A DNA stretch of 64,000 nt from Marinobacter sp. S0848L (GCF_023016065.1 NZ_JALKAQ010000002.1:1-64000); one strand, 5' to 3'. Shown: positions 28,065-37,762, counted from the stretch's first letter. Notes: a model not told the origin generated them from the letters alone. Numbers and translations are program-made.

Positions 28065-28712
28065 ATGAACGTTAAAGCAGTGATTTTTGATTGGGATGGA
28101 ACGCTGATCGATTCTGTTGATCATATTGCTGAAAGCCTGCAGCAGGCTGCCCTGGAGTTGGGGTACCCGAACCTGGAGCTTGAAGCATACCGGGATATTG
28201 TCGGGCTGGGCATGATTGAAGCGCTTCACAAGCTATATCCCGGTGTGAGCGATGAGGAGATTGTTCGTATTCGCGAAGGCTATGCAGGCTATTTTTTCAA
28301 AAAAGTGACAACCCCGCAAAACGTATTCGACGGCATGGCCGATGTGGTTGCTGATATTCGCACATCTGGCAGGGGGTGTTCCGTGGCTACCGGAAAGAGT
28401 CGCCGCGGCCTTGCTCAAGCTTTGACAACCAGCGGCTTGGGCCATCACTTCGATACGTCTCGGTGTGCTGACGAAACGCGTTCCAAGCCAGATCCGTTAA
28501 TGCTCGAAGAGATTCTTGAGTTCTACGGTTTTCAGCCCGAAGACGCAGTGATGATCGGGGATACTCATTACGATCTGGAAATGGCGCGGCGTATTGGTAT
28601 GCCTGCTGTTGGGGTGGAATGGGGCGCGCATTCAAGAGAGGTGTTGCTGGACTGTAAGCCTCATGCGGTGGTCAGTTCCGTGGGTGATCTGCGCCGTGTT
28701 CTTGGGCTGTAA
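28065..28712 (+). CDS. HAD-superfamily hydrolase (phosphoglycolate phosphatase-like)
   Basis: The 215-residue protein has the four HAD motifs: DWDGTLIDS (nucleophile Asp9, general acid Asp11), the ATGKS motif II, the Lys in SKPDP, and GDTHYDLEMA for the metal. The cap is an alpha-helical subclass I cap. Relatives include phosphoglycolate phosphatase and YjjG-like nucleotidases; the substrate is not predictable. It lies 5 bases after rluC and 39 bases before sppA, in the order known from Pseudomonas. Confidence 0.9.
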   Translation: MNVKAVIFDWDGTLIDSVDHIAESLQQAALELGYPNLELEAYRDIVGLGMIEALHKLYPGVSDEEIVRIREGYAGYFFKKVTTPQNVFDGMADVVADIRTSGRGCSVATGKSRRGLAQALTTSGLGHHFDTSRCADETRSKPDPLMLEEILEFYGFQPEDAVMIGDTHYDLEMARRIGMPAVGVEWGAHSREVLLDCKPHAVVSSVGDLRRVLGL

Positions 28713-28751
28713 AGAGTGTTTTTTGGGCGTTTGCGAGTTAAGGAATAGCTA

Positions 28752-29750
28752 ATGAGTGATTCGGAATCGGGTAAGGGCGGTATTTTTGGCTCCAAAAAGC
28801 CGGCGATGCCGCCTGAGTCGAACCGCGACTGGAAGTTGATTGAAAAGCTGGTGATGTCGCTTCACGCGGAGAAAAAGCGTAGCCGACGTTGGGGGATATT
28901 TTTCAAGCTTCTCACGTTCATTTATTTGTTTGCGCTGATTGTGATGATCCGGTCGCCAATCGGTGAGGGTATGGGAGTGGTGCCAGAGCAGCACACTGCG
29001 CTGGTTGAGCTGAATGGCCCTATCGCTGCGGATGAACTGGCAAGTGCTGACAATTTGGTGGGTTCGCTGCGCGCTGCGTTTGAGGCAGAAAATTCTAAAG
29101 CGGTGGTGTTACGGATAAACAGTCCGGGCGGTAGCCCGGTGCAGTCAGGTTATGTGTACGACGAGATTCAGCGTCTTCGGCAGGAGTACCCTGAAAAGAA
29201 AGTGTACGCAGTGATCGCAGATGTGGGTGCGTCCGGTGCTTATTATATTGCCGCAGCGGCTGACGAAATCTACGCGAACCGCGCGAGCTTGGTGGGTTCG
29301 ATTGGGGTTGTCGCCGGCGGGTTCGGTTTCAATGCGTTGATGGAGAAACTGGGCGTGGAGCGCCGTTTGTACACCGCTGGTGAAAACAAAGCGTTTCTGG
29401 ATCCGTTCACTCCGGAGCGTGAAGAAGATGTCGAGTTCTGGCAGAGCGTGCTGGAGAACACGCACGAGCAATTTATTGCGGCTGTTAAAGACGGGCGTGG
29501 CGACCGGCTGGCGAACGATGAAAGGTTGTTCAGTGGTTTGGTTTGGAGTGGCGAGCAAGCGCTGGAGTTGGGCTTGATCGATGGCTTGGGCAGCAGTTCC
29601 TGGGTGGCCCGTGAGGTTGTTGGGGCTGAAGAGTTGGTAGATTACAGCCGTGGGCCTTCGCCATTTCAACAGTTTGTTGAGCAGTTAGGGGTGTCGTTTG
29701 GCGAAGGTGTGGCTGCACATTTGCTGGAGTCCCGGCTGGAATTGCGCTAA
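28752..29750 (+). CDS. sppA: S49 family signal peptide peptidase
   Basis: The 332-residue protein has a cytoplasmic basic N-terminus, one membrane helix (about 50-67) and one S49 protease domain with RINSPGGSP and the nucleophile Ser161 in DVGASGAYY. A conserved lysine in YTAGENKAF is the expected general base. This single-domain form resembles the short SppA/SohB type and not the 67-kDa E. coli SppA. It degrades cleaved signal peptides in the inner membrane. AAGGA lies 7 bases before the ATG. Confidence 0.92.
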   Translation: MSDSESGKGGIFGSKKPAMPPESNRDWKLIEKLVMSLHAEKKRSRRWGIFFKLLTFIYLFALIVMIRSPIGEGMGVVPEQHTALVELNGPIAADELASADNLVGSLRAAFEAENSKAVVLRINSPGGSPVQSGYVYDEIQRLRQEYPEKKVYAVIADVGASGAYYIAAAADEIYANRASLVGSIGVVAGGFGFNALMEKLGVERRLYTAGENKAFLDPFTPEREEDVEFWQSVLENTHEQFIAAVKDGRGDRLANDERLFSGLVWSGEQALELGLIDGLGSSSWVAREVVGAEELVDYSRGPSPFQQFVEQLGVSFGEGVAAHLLESRLELR

Positions 29751-29769
29751 TTCGTGGCAGCGCGCTTGC

Positions 29770-30363
29770 TCATTGTGAGAGAAGTGGGTTTATGCCGAAT
29801 TCGCGCAGCATGGTGCTGAGAGCTATAAGGGGTAAGCCGATCAGGCTGTTAGGGTCTTCGCCTTCCAGTCTTTCGAAGAGGGTGATGCCTAAGCCTTCCA
29901 TCTTAAAGCTGCCTGCGCAGTCGTAGGGCTTTTCTTGGTGCAGGTAGCCGGTGATCTCTTCTTGTGACAGGTGCCGGAAATGCGCAGTGAAAAGTTCGCA
30001 GTGGGTTTTCAAGTCGCCGGTTTGGGTGTCCAGCACGGCCAAGCCGGTGCTGAACTGTACGCTCTGTCCGCTGCTGCGGGACAATTGTTCCACCGCTTGT
30101 TCGTGTGAGCCCGGTTTGTTGAGCAAGCTACCATCGGGCAGGCTGGCTACCTGATCCGATCCGATAACGAGTGTGTTGGGGTTGTTGTTCGCCAGAGCTT
30201 GTGCCTTTTGAGTGGCTAGACGTACGGCGAGTGCTTCCGCATTTTCAGCCGGCGCGGGTGTTTCATCGATGTCTGGGCTGGCGCAAATAAAGGGTAAGTT
30301 GAATCGTTCCAGTAGTTGTTTTCGATAAGGTGATGATGAAGCGAGCAAAATAGTACGTTTCAT
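29770..30363 (-). CDS. yceF: Maf-family nucleotide pyrophosphatase (YceF type)
   Basis: The 197-residue protein has the Maf signature LLASSSPYRKQLLE near the N-terminus, GSDQVA, and the GSFKMEGLG stretch. The YceF branch hydrolyses 7-methyl-GTP to the monophosphate as a housecleaning enzyme; the DQVA variant and lack of canonical TTP-specific residues fit YceF more than YhdE. The start has AGG 5 bases upstream. It is divergent from yceD, as in E. coli. Confidence 0.9.
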   Translation of the reverse strand: MKRTILLASSSPYRKQLLERFNLPFICASPDIDETPAPAENAEALAVRLATQKAQALANNNPNTLVIGSDQVASLPDGSLLNKPGSHEQAVEQLSRSSGQSVQFSTGLAVLDTQTGDLKTHCELFTAHFRHLSQEEITGYLHQEKPYDCAGSFKMEGLGITLFERLEGEDPNSLIGLPLIALSTMLREFGINPLLSQ

Positions 30364-30462
30364 AATGGCCTGATTGCTATGTGTTCGTTGTGAGGTCTGC
30401 GGCGAATATCGTAGAATACCCCTACTTTAACGGGAAGGCTTGCCATAAAAGCGATTAAGTCT

Positions 30463-30491
30463 TTGACAGCAGGCGGTCTCCTCCCTAAAAT
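30463..30491 (+). promoter_or_regulatory. Strong promoter for yceD-rpmF-plsX, probably giving a leaderless mRNA
   Basis: There is a perfect -35 TTGACA (30463-30468), a 17-base spacer and a -10 TAAAAT (30486-30491). The yceD ATG at 30501 begins only 9 bases after the -10, so the expected start of transcription is at or just before the start codon. No ribosome binding site precedes the ATG. Confidence 0.75.
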
Positions 30492-30500
30492 TGCGCGCCT

Positions 30501-31058
30501 ATGACTAAAGCGCCGAACGCCGAACTGCCAAAATCTGTCGAGCCTATCCGGCTGGCAGAACAAAAAGCGACACTTGAGGGGGTAATTCCGCTCGAGGGTC
30601 TTGCTCGTTTTGGAGAAGCGGTGGGTGGCTCGCAAGATGGCCGCGAATGCCACGCAAAGCTGTCCTTTTATCAGGATAGTGAGCGCCGGAGGGTTGTATC
30701 AGGAGAGCTGTCGGCTCCGGTCACTCTGGTGTGCCAGCGTTGCATGAACGACATGCAGGTCACGTTGACGTCGAGCTTTGATTTGGGTCTGGTCAGCAGT
30801 GATGAGCAGGCTCAACGGTTACCCAAAACGTTGGAGCCGTTCCTTTGTGAGGATTTCACAGCGGACTTGTGGGCAATGGTGGAGGATGAGCTTCTTCTGG
30901 TGTTGCCGCCGTTCCCGCTTCATGAAAGGGACGAGTGCCCGGCGAAAGAAGACCTTGAAGCGCTGGAGCCGTCAAACGCTCCGGCTGAGCCCGAGGCAAA
31001 GAAAAGAGATGATAATCCGTTCAGCGTGCTGGCGGGTTTCAAGACGACTAAGCATTAA
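30501..31058 (+). CDS. yceD: YceD family protein (DUF177), 23S rRNA accumulation protein
   Basis: The 185-residue protein matches DUF177/YceD: a PIRLAEQKATLEG opening, a central CQRCM motif likely to bind metal, MVEDELLLVLP, and a NPFSVLAGFK ending. YceD affects 23S rRNA accumulation in E. coli and is almost always joined to rpmF. Here rpmF starts 30 bases downstream. The start agrees with E. coli YceD by length, although there is no ribosome binding site. Confidence 0.92.
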   Translation: MTKAPNAELPKSVEPIRLAEQKATLEGVIPLEGLARFGEAVGGSQDGRECHAKLSFYQDSERRRVVSGELSAPVTLVCQRCMNDMQVTLTSSFDLGLVSSDEQAQRLPKTLEPFLCEDFTADLWAMVEDELLLVLPPFPLHERDECPAKEDLEALEPSNAPAEPEAKKRDDNPFSVLAGFKTTKH

Positions 31059-31088
31059 CGTTTTCATAAATAGGTCAGGAGTTTAACC

Positions 31089-31268
31089 ATGGCTGTACAG
31101 AAGAGTCGCAAGACCCGTTCCAAGCGCGGCATGCGCCGTTCACACGACGCGCTGCCAACTTCCGCGCTGTCCACTGATGCAACAACTGGTGAAGTTCATC
31201 GTCGCCACCACGTATCTCCGGATGGTTTCTACCGCGGCAAGCAGGTTGTTGAAGCGCGCGACGAGTAA
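31089..31268 (+). CDS. rpmF: 50S ribosomal protein L32
   Basis: The product is a 59-residue L32, beginning [20 protein letters not shown] and ending [14 protein letters not shown]. It is a bacterial L32 without the paired zinc cysteines found in some lineages. AGGAG lies 7 bases before the ATG. It is cotranscribed between yceD and plsX. Confidence 0.98.
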   Translation: MAVQKSRKTRSKRGMRRSHDALPTSALSTDATTGEVHRRHHVSPDGFYRGKQVVEARDE

Positions 31269-31311
31269 TACTCGACGCGATATCTTCTGACCTGTGTCAT
31301 ATGGACGAGCG

Positions 31312-32316
31312 GTGAGTAATCCAATCACCATTGCCGTCGATGCCATGAGCGGTGATCGTGGTGCCGAGGTGGTCGTCCATGCTGCGCTGGAAGCAGTGCG
31401 TGAAAATGAGGCCTTGAGTCTTGTTCTGGTAGGTATCCGGAGCGAGCTCGAGGCCTTGTTGCATGGTGGACATCCCAAAATCCGCATAGTGGAAGCGGCT
31501 GATGTGGTGCGCATGAATGAGCGCCCCTCCCATGCTTTGCGCCATAAGCGCAATTCCTCTATGGCTATTGCTCTTGGCCTGGTACGTGACGGCGAAGCGC
31601 AAGGCTGTGTCAGTGCCGGTAATACCGGTGCTTTGATGGCGTTCGGACGTTCCTTGATACGCATGTACCCCGGGATCGAGCGACCGGCTATCGCCAAGCT
31701 CATTCCCTCTCTTCGTGGTCGCTGTCTGGTTCTGGATCTCGGAGCCAATGTCGACTCCAGTGCTGAAAATCTCTATCAATACGCGTTGATGGGTTCCTTG
31801 ATGGCAACGGCTGTCTCTGAGCTTGCCGAGCCCCGTGTTGCCTTGCTCAATGTCGGCGAAGAAGAGATTAAGGGCAATGAGCAGGTTCGCCTGGCATCTC
31901 ACATGCTCGCCCAGTCTGAAACTTTGAACTATATAGGGTATGTCGAGGGTAGCGACCTGTTTCGTAACGTCGCGGATGTTGTAGTCTGTGATGGGTTCGT
32001 TGGCAACATTGCGCTCAAAACGGGTGAAGGTGTTGCCGGGTTGCTGATTGAGTTGCTCGAGCAGGCATTTACTCGCTCTGTTTACGGGCGCATGGTGGGT
32101 TTGTTGGCTCGGCCGGTAATGGGGCGGTTGTTGCAGTTGATGGACCCCTCCCGGCATAACGGTGCCAGCCTTTTAGGGCTGCAAGGTGTCGTTATAAAAA
32201 GTCATGGAAACGCCAACGAGCGCGCTATGTTGGCTGCTATACGGCAGGCAGTGTGCGAAGTGACTCACGAAGTTCCCCGCAGGATTAATGAGCGGCTTGA
32301 TGACTTGTTGTTTTAG
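31312..32316 (+). CDS. plsX: Phosphate acyltransferase PlsX
   Basis: PlsX converts acyl-ACP to acyl-phosphate for the PlsY route of glycerolipid synthesis. The protein starts ITIAVDAMSGDRGAEVVV and contains VSAGNTGALMA, LDLGANVD and GNIALKTGEG, all typical of the family. I prefer the GTG at 31312 (334 residues, MSNPITIAVDAM) with a GGA-type site upstream. A GTG 18 bases earlier has none. It follows rpmF by 43 bases. fabH, often next, is absent; fabD follows directly. Confidence 0.95.
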   Translation: MSNPITIAVDAMSGDRGAEVVVHAALEAVRENEALSLVLVGIRSELEALLHGGHPKIRIVEAADVVRMNERPSHALRHKRNSSMAIALGLVRDGEAQGCVSAGNTGALMAFGRSLIRMYPGIERPAIAKLIPSLRGRCLVLDLGANVDSSAENLYQYALMGSLMATAVSELAEPRVALLNVGEEEIKGNEQVRLASHMLAQSETLNYIGYVEGSDLFRNVADVVVCDGFVGNIALKTGEGVAGLLIELLEQAFTRSVYGRMVGLLARPVMGRLLQLMDPSRHNGASLLGLQGVVIKSHGNANERAMLAAIRQAVCEVTHEVPRRINERLDDLLF

Positions 32317-32428
32317 GTCGTTTGAGACTAAAGTCGGCCCACATTAACTTACTTTATCGCGAATAATTGGCCGGGCTTGTACTATTGGCTAATCTCCTCC
32401 AATCCCCAATAACGATAAGATCGCTCCT

Positions 32429-33367
32429 ATGAAATCAGCGTTTATTTTTCCCGGACAAGGTTCTCAGTCGATTGGCATGTTATCAGGTGCTGCTGAAGCA
32501 TGGCCGATGATCGCTGAAACCTTTAGTGATGCTTCTAATGTGCTCGGCTATGACCTCTGGCATGTATGTCAGAACGGCCCGGCTGATGAACTGAACCAAA
32601 CCATGGTTACCCAGCCCGTACTGCTGACGGCCAGTGTTGCTCTGTGGCGCCAGTGGTTGGTGTCTGGCGGGCCGCAGCCTAATTTTGTGGCCGGCCACAG
32701 TCTGGGCGAATACAGTGCACTGGTGGCTGCTGAGAGTCTCGATTTTGTTGAAGCGGTGAAGCTTGTGCAGTTGCGCGGTGAGCTGATGCAAGAGGCCGTG
32801 CCGGCGGGCGAGGGCAAGATGGCCGCGATATTGGGGCTGGACGATGCCGAAGTGATTGCCGCTTGCGAAGAGTCTGCGCAAGGAGACGTTGTTGCTGCGG
32901 TGAATTTCAATGCGCCGGGGCAGGTTGTTATCGCCGGTTCTTTGGCGGCGGTAGAGCGGGCTATCGAGGCGTGTAAGGCTCGTGGCGCGCGCAAAGCCAT
33001 GCCGCTGCCTGTCAGCGTGCCTTCTCATTGCGCGCTGATGAAGGGTGCCGCAGAAGAGTTAGCGGATGCACTGGACGATGTACGCTTTAATGATGCTGTC
33101 ATCCCGGTTGTGCAGAATGTCCATGCCGGTGTTGCGACAGACGCAGATACCTTGAAATCTAACTTATTGAAACAGCTCTACTCGCCTGTGCTCTGGACGG
33201 ATTCAATCCGTACGCTGACCAGCGAAGGTGTCGGAGTAGCGGTTGAATGTGGTTCTGGCAAAGTTCTGGCCGGTTTGGTCAAGCGCATTGAGCGTGGTTT
33301 GCCGGTACATGGTATTGAAGACCCTGATTCTATGGCGAGTGCAATCGAAGCACTCAGTCAATCCTGA
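32429..33367 (+). CDS. fabD: Malonyl-CoA:ACP transacylase
   Basis: FabD loads malonyl groups onto ACP for fatty-acid elongation. The 312-residue product opens SAFIFPGQGSQSIGM and has the nucleophile Ser91 in GHSLGEYSAL. The catalytic His is expected in SVPSHCALMK. It is 112 bases after plsX, so it may have its own promoter, and 15 bases before fabG. Confidence 0.97.
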   Translation: MKSAFIFPGQGSQSIGMLSGAAEAWPMIAETFSDASNVLGYDLWHVCQNGPADELNQTMVTQPVLLTASVALWRQWLVSGGPQPNFVAGHSLGEYSALVAAESLDFVEAVKLVQLRGELMQEAVPAGEGKMAAILGLDDAEVIAACEESAQGDVVAAVNFNAPGQVVIAGSLAAVERAIEACKARGARKAMPLPVSVPSHCALMKGAAEELADALDDVRFNDAVIPVVQNVHAGVATDADTLKSNLLKQLYSPVLWTDSIRTLTSEGVGVAVECGSGKVLAGLVKRIERGLPVHGIEDPDSMASAIEALSQS

Positions 33368-33382
33368 TAGGCGGAGTAGGTT

Positions 33383-34126
33383 ATGTCGTTGGAAGGCAAG
33401 GTAGCGCTGGTTACCGGGGCAACCCGGGGCATTGGTAAGGCCATTGCTCACGAATTGGCGCGCTTGGGTGCCGAAGTTGTTGGTACCGCAACAAGTGCTG
33501 AAGGCGCTGACTCTATCTCGGAAGGGCTGAAAGCGGCTGGTTATAATGGCTACGGTCTTGTGATGAATGTCGCTGACCCTGAAAGCATTGATGCGGGATT
33601 AAAGCAGATTGCCGAAAAATCAGGCGCACCGCTGATTTTGGTCAATAATGCGGGTATAACTCGTGATAACTTACTGATGCGTTTAAAAGATGACGATTGG
33701 GCATCGGTACTTGAAACCAATTTGTCCAGCGTTTACCGCACCAGCAAGGCCGTGCTGAGAGGCATGGCCAAAGCGCGCTGGGGCCGGGTGATCAATGTCA
33801 GTTCGGTGGTTGCCAGTATGGGCAACCCGGGGCAGGGCAACTACTGCGCGGCCAAAGCTGGTGTTGAAGGTTTTACCCGCAGTTTGGCGAAAGAGATGTC
33901 AAACCGGGGCATTACCGCAAACTGTGTTGCGCCGGGCTTTATTGATACCGATATGACTAAAAAACTGGACGAAAAGCAGCGCAACGCTATGCTGGAAATT
34001 ATACCGGCAGGGCGTTTGGGTGAGCCGGAGGAAATTGCTTCCGTTGTGGCTTTCCTGGCATCTGATGGTGCTGCTTACGTAACAGGTGAAACGATTCATG
34101 TGAATGGCGGCATGTACATGGGGTGA
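33383..34126 (+). CDS. fabG: 3-oxoacyl-[ACP] reductase
   Basis: FabG reduces beta-ketoacyl-ACP with NADPH. The 247-residue short-chain dehydrogenase has the nucleotide-binding TGATRGIGKA, LVNNAG, and the catalytic Ser140/Ser141, Tyr154 and Lys158 (NYCAAKAG). It ends HVNGGMYM, as FabG proteins do. GGAG precedes the ATG. It lies between fabD and acpP. Confidence 0.97.
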   Translation: MSLEGKVALVTGATRGIGKAIAHELARLGAEVVGTATSAEGADSISEGLKAAGYNGYGLVMNVADPESIDAGLKQIAEKSGAPLILVNNAGITRDNLLMRLKDDDWASVLETNLSSVYRTSKAVLRGMAKARWGRVINVSSVVASMGNPGQGNYCAAKAGVEGFTRSLAKEMSNRGITANCVAPGFIDTDMTKKLDEKQRNAMLEIIPAGRLGEPEEIASVVAFLASDGAAYVTGETIHVNGGMYMG

Positions 34127-34259
34127 GCCGCGTTTCGGGCGGTAATGCAACCCCTTGTCGTACAACATGTTTAACAGATCGCCCTGCTTGTCTGCAGGTA
34201 GGGTTTAAACTAAACTGGCAATCATTGAGTTGCTTGGTTGACACTAAAGTGAGGACATT

Positions 34260-34493
34260 ATGAGTACAGTTGAAGAGCGCGTTAAGAAGATCGTATGTGA
34301 ACAATTGGGCGTTAAAGAGTCCGAAGTTCAGAACACATCTTCTTTTGTAGAGGATCTTGGCGCTGACTCACTGGACACTGTTGAGCTGGTTATGGCCCTT
34401 GAAGAGGAATTCGAAACTGAAATTCCTGACGAAGAAGCCGAAAAGCTGGGCACTGTTCAGAACGCGATCGACTACATCGTCGCGCACACCTGA
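34260..34493 (+). CDS. acpP: Acyl carrier protein
   Basis: The 77-residue acidic protein carries the phosphopantetheine attachment Ser37 in [12 protein letters not shown]. It is the acyl shuttle for FabD, FabG and FabF encoded around it. GAGG lies 5 bases before the ATG. The 133-base gap after fabG leaves room for its own promoter, and a strong terminator follows, consistent with its usual high, separate expression. Confidence 0.98.
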   Translation: MSTVEERVKKIVCEQLGVKESEVQNTSSFVEDLGADSLDTVELVMALEEEFETEIPDEEAEKLGTVQNAIDYIVAHT

Positions 34494-34519
34494 TACTCTG
34501 CTGATCAGATTGCCAGGCG

Positions 34520-34557
34520 AAAGCCGTCCTTTTTGAAAATTGAAGGACGGCTTTTTT
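34520..34557 (+). terminator. Intrinsic terminator between acpP and fabF
   Basis: AAAGCCGTCCTT pairs with AAGGACGGCTTT around an 11-base loop, then a T-run follows. It separates acpP from fabF and may allow partial readthrough. Confidence 0.93.
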
Positions 34558-34618
34558 ATTGGCCAAACATCAGTAACGTTGACGGAAATTTTTCAAGAAC
34601 AATCAGGTGAATGAGGAT

Positions 34619-35866
34619 ATGAGCAAACGACGGGTTGTTATCACGGGCATGGGAATGCTTTCACCGGTGGGGAACGATGTAGCGTCCTCATGGGATGCAG
34701 TGTGCGCCGGGCGGAGCGGTATTGGCGCGATCGATCGCTTTGACGCAACCGACTACAACACTCGCATTGGCGGTGCCGTCAAAAATCTCGATATAGAGCC
34801 CTGGTTGTCCAGCAAGGAAGCGAGAAAGCTGGATGCTTTCATCCACTATGGCTTGATAGCTGCACAGCAAGCCGTAGATGACAGTGGGTTGGAGCAGTAC
34901 GACAAGCTGGACCGTGAACGTGTCGGAATTGCTATTGGCTCCGGTATTGGCGGTTTGGAGTTTATCGAAAAGAACATCATTCAAATGGAGAAATCCGGGC
35001 CCCGCAAAGTTTCTCCTTTCTTTGTGCCGGCATCGGTTATCAACATGATTTCGGGTAACGCCGCCATCCGGTTTGGCTACAAGGGCCCGAACATCGCCAT
35101 TGTCACGGCCTGTACGACAGGCACTCATAACATCGGCTACGCCGCACGGACCATCGCTTATGGTGATGCGGATGTCATGCTGGCGGGTGGTTCTGAAATG
35201 GCCACCACGCGTTCGTCGGTTGCAGCCTTTTCTTCGGCGCGGGCGTTGTCAACGCGTAACGATGAACCAGAAAAAGCCAGTCGCCCTTGGGACAAAGAAC
35301 GTGACGGCTTTGTTTTGAGTGACGGTGCGGGGGTGTTGGTTTTGGAGGCGTTGGAGCACGCACAAGCCCGCGGAGCTACCATTTACGGTGAGGTTGTCGG
35401 GTTTGGTATGAGCGATGATGCCCACCACATTACGTCACCCCCGGAGGGTGGTGAAGGTGCGGCGCGATCCATGGCTAATGCGGTGCGGGATGCCGGGCTG
35501 TCGGTGGATCAAGTGGATTACATCAACGCCCATGGCACCTCTACGCAGGCCGGGGACGTTGCCGAAGTGGCAGCGGTTAAAACGGTGTTTGGCGAGCACG
35601 CCAAAACACTGGCCATGAGCAGCACCAAATCGATGACAGGGCACCTGTTAGGTGCGGCGGGTGCGGTTGAAGCAATATTTTCGGTCCTGGCCGTTCGGGA
35701 CGGTATTTTACCGCCCACCATCAATCTGGATAACCCGGATGACGGATGTGATCTGGATTTCGTGCCGCACAACAGTCGGAAAGCGGATATTAAAGTGGCG
35801 TTGTCCAACTCTTTCGGCTTTGGTGGCACCAACGGCACGCTGATTTTCAGCCGATTTGAGGGCTGA
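34619..35866 (+). CDS. fabF: 3-oxoacyl-[ACP] synthase II
   Basis: FabF condenses malonyl-ACP with acyl-ACP. The 415-residue product starts [15 protein letters not shown] and has the catalytic triad: Cys165 in TACTTGTHN, and histidines in NAHGTST and [10 protein letters not shown] chose the ATG at 34619, with AGGTGA 8 bases upstream. A GTG 12 bases earlier has no ribosome binding site. pabC begins 7 bases after its stop. Confidence 0.97.
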   Translation: MSKRRVVITGMGMLSPVGNDVASSWDAVCAGRSGIGAIDRFDATDYNTRIGGAVKNLDIEPWLSSKEARKLDAFIHYGLIAAQQAVDDSGLEQYDKLDRERVGIAIGSGIGGLEFIEKNIIQMEKSGPRKVSPFFVPASVINMISGNAAIRFGYKGPNIAIVTACTTGTHNIGYAARTIAYGDADVMLAGGSEMATTRSSVAAFSSARALSTRNDEPEKASRPWDKERDGFVLSDGAGVLVLEALEHAQARGATIYGEVVGFGMSDDAHHITSPPEGGEGAARSMANAVRDAGLSVDQVDYINAHGTSTQAGDVAEVAAVKTVFGEHAKTLAMSSTKSMTGHLLGAAGAVEAIFSVLAVRDGILPPTINLDNPDDGCDLDFVPHNSRKADIKVALSNSFGFGGTNGTLIFSRFEG

Positions 35867-35873
35867 GCCAGCC

Positions 35874-36692
35874 GTGGTCACACTATATTGGGCGGAAGAC
35901 GGTGCTGTTCCGCCCGGGGATCGCGGGTTGGCCTACGGTGACGGGCTATTTGAAACCATCCGGGTTGACGGCGGCAATGCGGGTTTGAAGGCCTACCATT
36001 TGGACCGGATGACACGGGATGCGGCTCGTCTGCGCATTCCCGTTGACCGGGCCGAACTCGAGCGCATACTTGAGCAGGCCCTGATGCGGTATACGGGCCA
36101 GTATCCTGCAGATTCCTGGGTGCTCAAACTTACGCTCACCCGAGGCTCGGGAGGACGAGGCTACCGGCCAGCTCCCGAGCTACAACCCAACCTTCTGGTT
36201 TCTCACACGGCTTTGCCGCCTTTACCGCCTGCCACGGGTGTCGTGGCTGATTTCTCTCGTGTGCCACTCACCGTGAACCCGCTGTTATCCGGCATAAAAT
36301 CCTTGAACCGGCTTGAACAGGTTATGGCGGCATCCGAGCTTCAGGACGGTGTGTTTGAGGTGCTGATGGCGAACGCTCAGGGCCATATTGTTGAGGGCAC
36401 GCGCACCAATCTTTTCATCGAAACGGATCAGGGCTGGCGTACGCCGGCATCTGACACCATCGCCGTAACGGGCGTGATGCGAAGGTATGTTTTGGAGCGC
36501 CTGAGAGCGAGTGCGGAGCAGGTTTATGAAGCTCCCGTTTTGCTGGAGGACATGCTCGCATCCAGTTGCCGGGGCGTTTATTTAACCAATAGTGTCTTAG
36601 GTGTGGTTCCTGTGCGCACATTAGCTGGACAGGATTTGCCTGTTACCGGCCGGCTTGCGACAATCTGCGGCTCAACTCCAACAACGGAATAA
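35874..36692 (+). CDS. pabC: Aminodeoxychorismate lyase
   Basis: PabC makes 4-aminobenzoate from aminodeoxychorismate for folate. The 272-residue fold-type IV PLP enzyme has DRGLAYGDGLFETIRV and the PLP Lys142 in GIKSLNRLEQ. The GTG at 35874 gives an N-terminus like other PabC proteins; the ribosome binding site is weak and lies at the end of fabF, so coupling is likely. An in-frame TTG at 35856 would overlap fabF. Its stop overlaps the mltG start by one base. Confidence 0.9.
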   Translation: MVTLYWAEDGAVPPGDRGLAYGDGLFETIRVDGGNAGLKAYHLDRMTRDAARLRIPVDRAELERILEQALMRYTGQYPADSWVLKLTLTRGSGGRGYRPAPELQPNLLVSHTALPPLPPATGVVADFSRVPLTVNPLLSGIKSLNRLEQVMAASELQDGVFEVLMANAQGHIVEGTRTNLFIETDQGWRTPASDTIAVTGVMRRYVLERLRASAEQVYEAPVLLEDMLASSCRGVYLTNSVLGVVPVRTLAGQDLPVTGRLATICGSTPTTE

Positions 36693-37762
36693 TGCGTGTG
36701 TTCAGGAAGTTATTAGTTTCAGTTTTCGCTCTGGGTGTGATTGCGGCAGCGGGCATCGGGCTGTGGGTATGGCAGGGCCTGGAAACACTGAAAAGCCCGG
36801 TTGCACTGGAAGAGCCGGTTTTGTTCAGTGTCGAACATGGCACCTCTTTCAATCGCCTGGCGCGCGAGCTTGCTGAACAAGAATTGGTTTCCGATTCGCT
36901 TTGGTTGAGGTTGTATGGGCGTTTAAAGCCGGAGCTTACTCGCATCAAGGCCGGGGATTATGAGTTAACGCCAGGAATGACCCCGCTTGAAATCATTGAT
37001 TCGATGGTTGAAGGCAAAGTAAAGCTTTGGGCCGTGCAGTTTATTGAGGGTTGGACATTTGCAGAAATGCGTAATGCGCTGGCGAAGTCCGATAACCTGA
37101 AAAAAGTAACGACAGACTGGACTGATCAAAAAATCATGGAAGCCGTGGGCGCGAAGGGCGAGCACCCGGAAGGGTGGTTTTTCCCGGATACCTATATGTT
37201 CAGTAGCAGCGAAACGGATTTGGACATTCTGAAACGCGCCTACAATCGAATGACCAGACTGCTGGAGCAGGAATGGGCCGAACGCGCTAAAAACCTTCCC
37301 TACGATACGCCATACCAGGCTCTGATTATGGCCTCCATCGTTGAGCGTGAGACCGGCGCACCTTATGAGCGAGAGCAGGTGGCGGGTGTTTTTGTTCGAC
37401 GATTGCAGAAAGGCATGCGACTTCAGACCGATCCAACTGTTATCTACGGTATGGGCGACAAATACGACGGTCGAATCCGCCGGCGCGATCTGCGCACGCA
37501 CACGCCCTATAACACGTATCGTATTAATGGCTTGCCGCCTACGCCGATTGCACTTCCCGGGCGGGATTCCATTCATGCTGCGTTGCACCCGGATGACGGT
37601 GATGCTTTGTATTTTGTCGCCCGCGGTGACGGCAGCCACAAATTTTCAAAGACTCTGGCGGAGCACCAGAAAGCGGTCAGGGCTTTTCAGCTAAATCGCA
37701 AAGAAGGATATCGGTCTTATCCGGTTCCGGATGCAAAATCTAACAACGGCGGAGACAAGTAA
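36692..37762 (+). CDS. mltG: Endolytic peptidoglycan transglycosylase MltG
   Basis: MltG (YceG) cleaves nascent glycan strands and helps terminate chain growth. The 356-residue protein has one N-terminal membrane helix (about 10-30), a LysM-like region, and the YceG catalytic domain. The catalytic Glu lies in ASIVERETG, followed by LQTDPTVIYG, NTYRINGLPPTPI and the C-terminal HKFSKT. Junctions on both sides are TAATG overlaps, so pabC-mltG-tmk is tightly coupled. Confidence 0.95.
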   Translation: MRVFRKLLVSVFALGVIAAAGIGLWVWQGLETLKSPVALEEPVLFSVEHGTSFNRLARELAEQELVSDSLWLRLYGRLKPELTRIKAGDYELTPGMTPLEIIDSMVEGKVKLWAVQFIEGWTFAEMRNALAKSDNLKKVTTDWTDQKIMEAVGAKGEHPEGWFFPDTYMFSSSETDLDILKRAYNRMTRLLEQEWAERAKNLPYDTPYQALIMASIVERETGAPYEREQVAGVFVRRLQKGMRLQTDPTVIYGMGDKYDGRIRRRDLRTHTPYNTYRINGLPPTPIALPGRDSIHAALHPDDGDALYFVARGDGSHKFSKTLAEHQKAVRAFQLNRKEGYRSYPVPDAKSNNGGDK

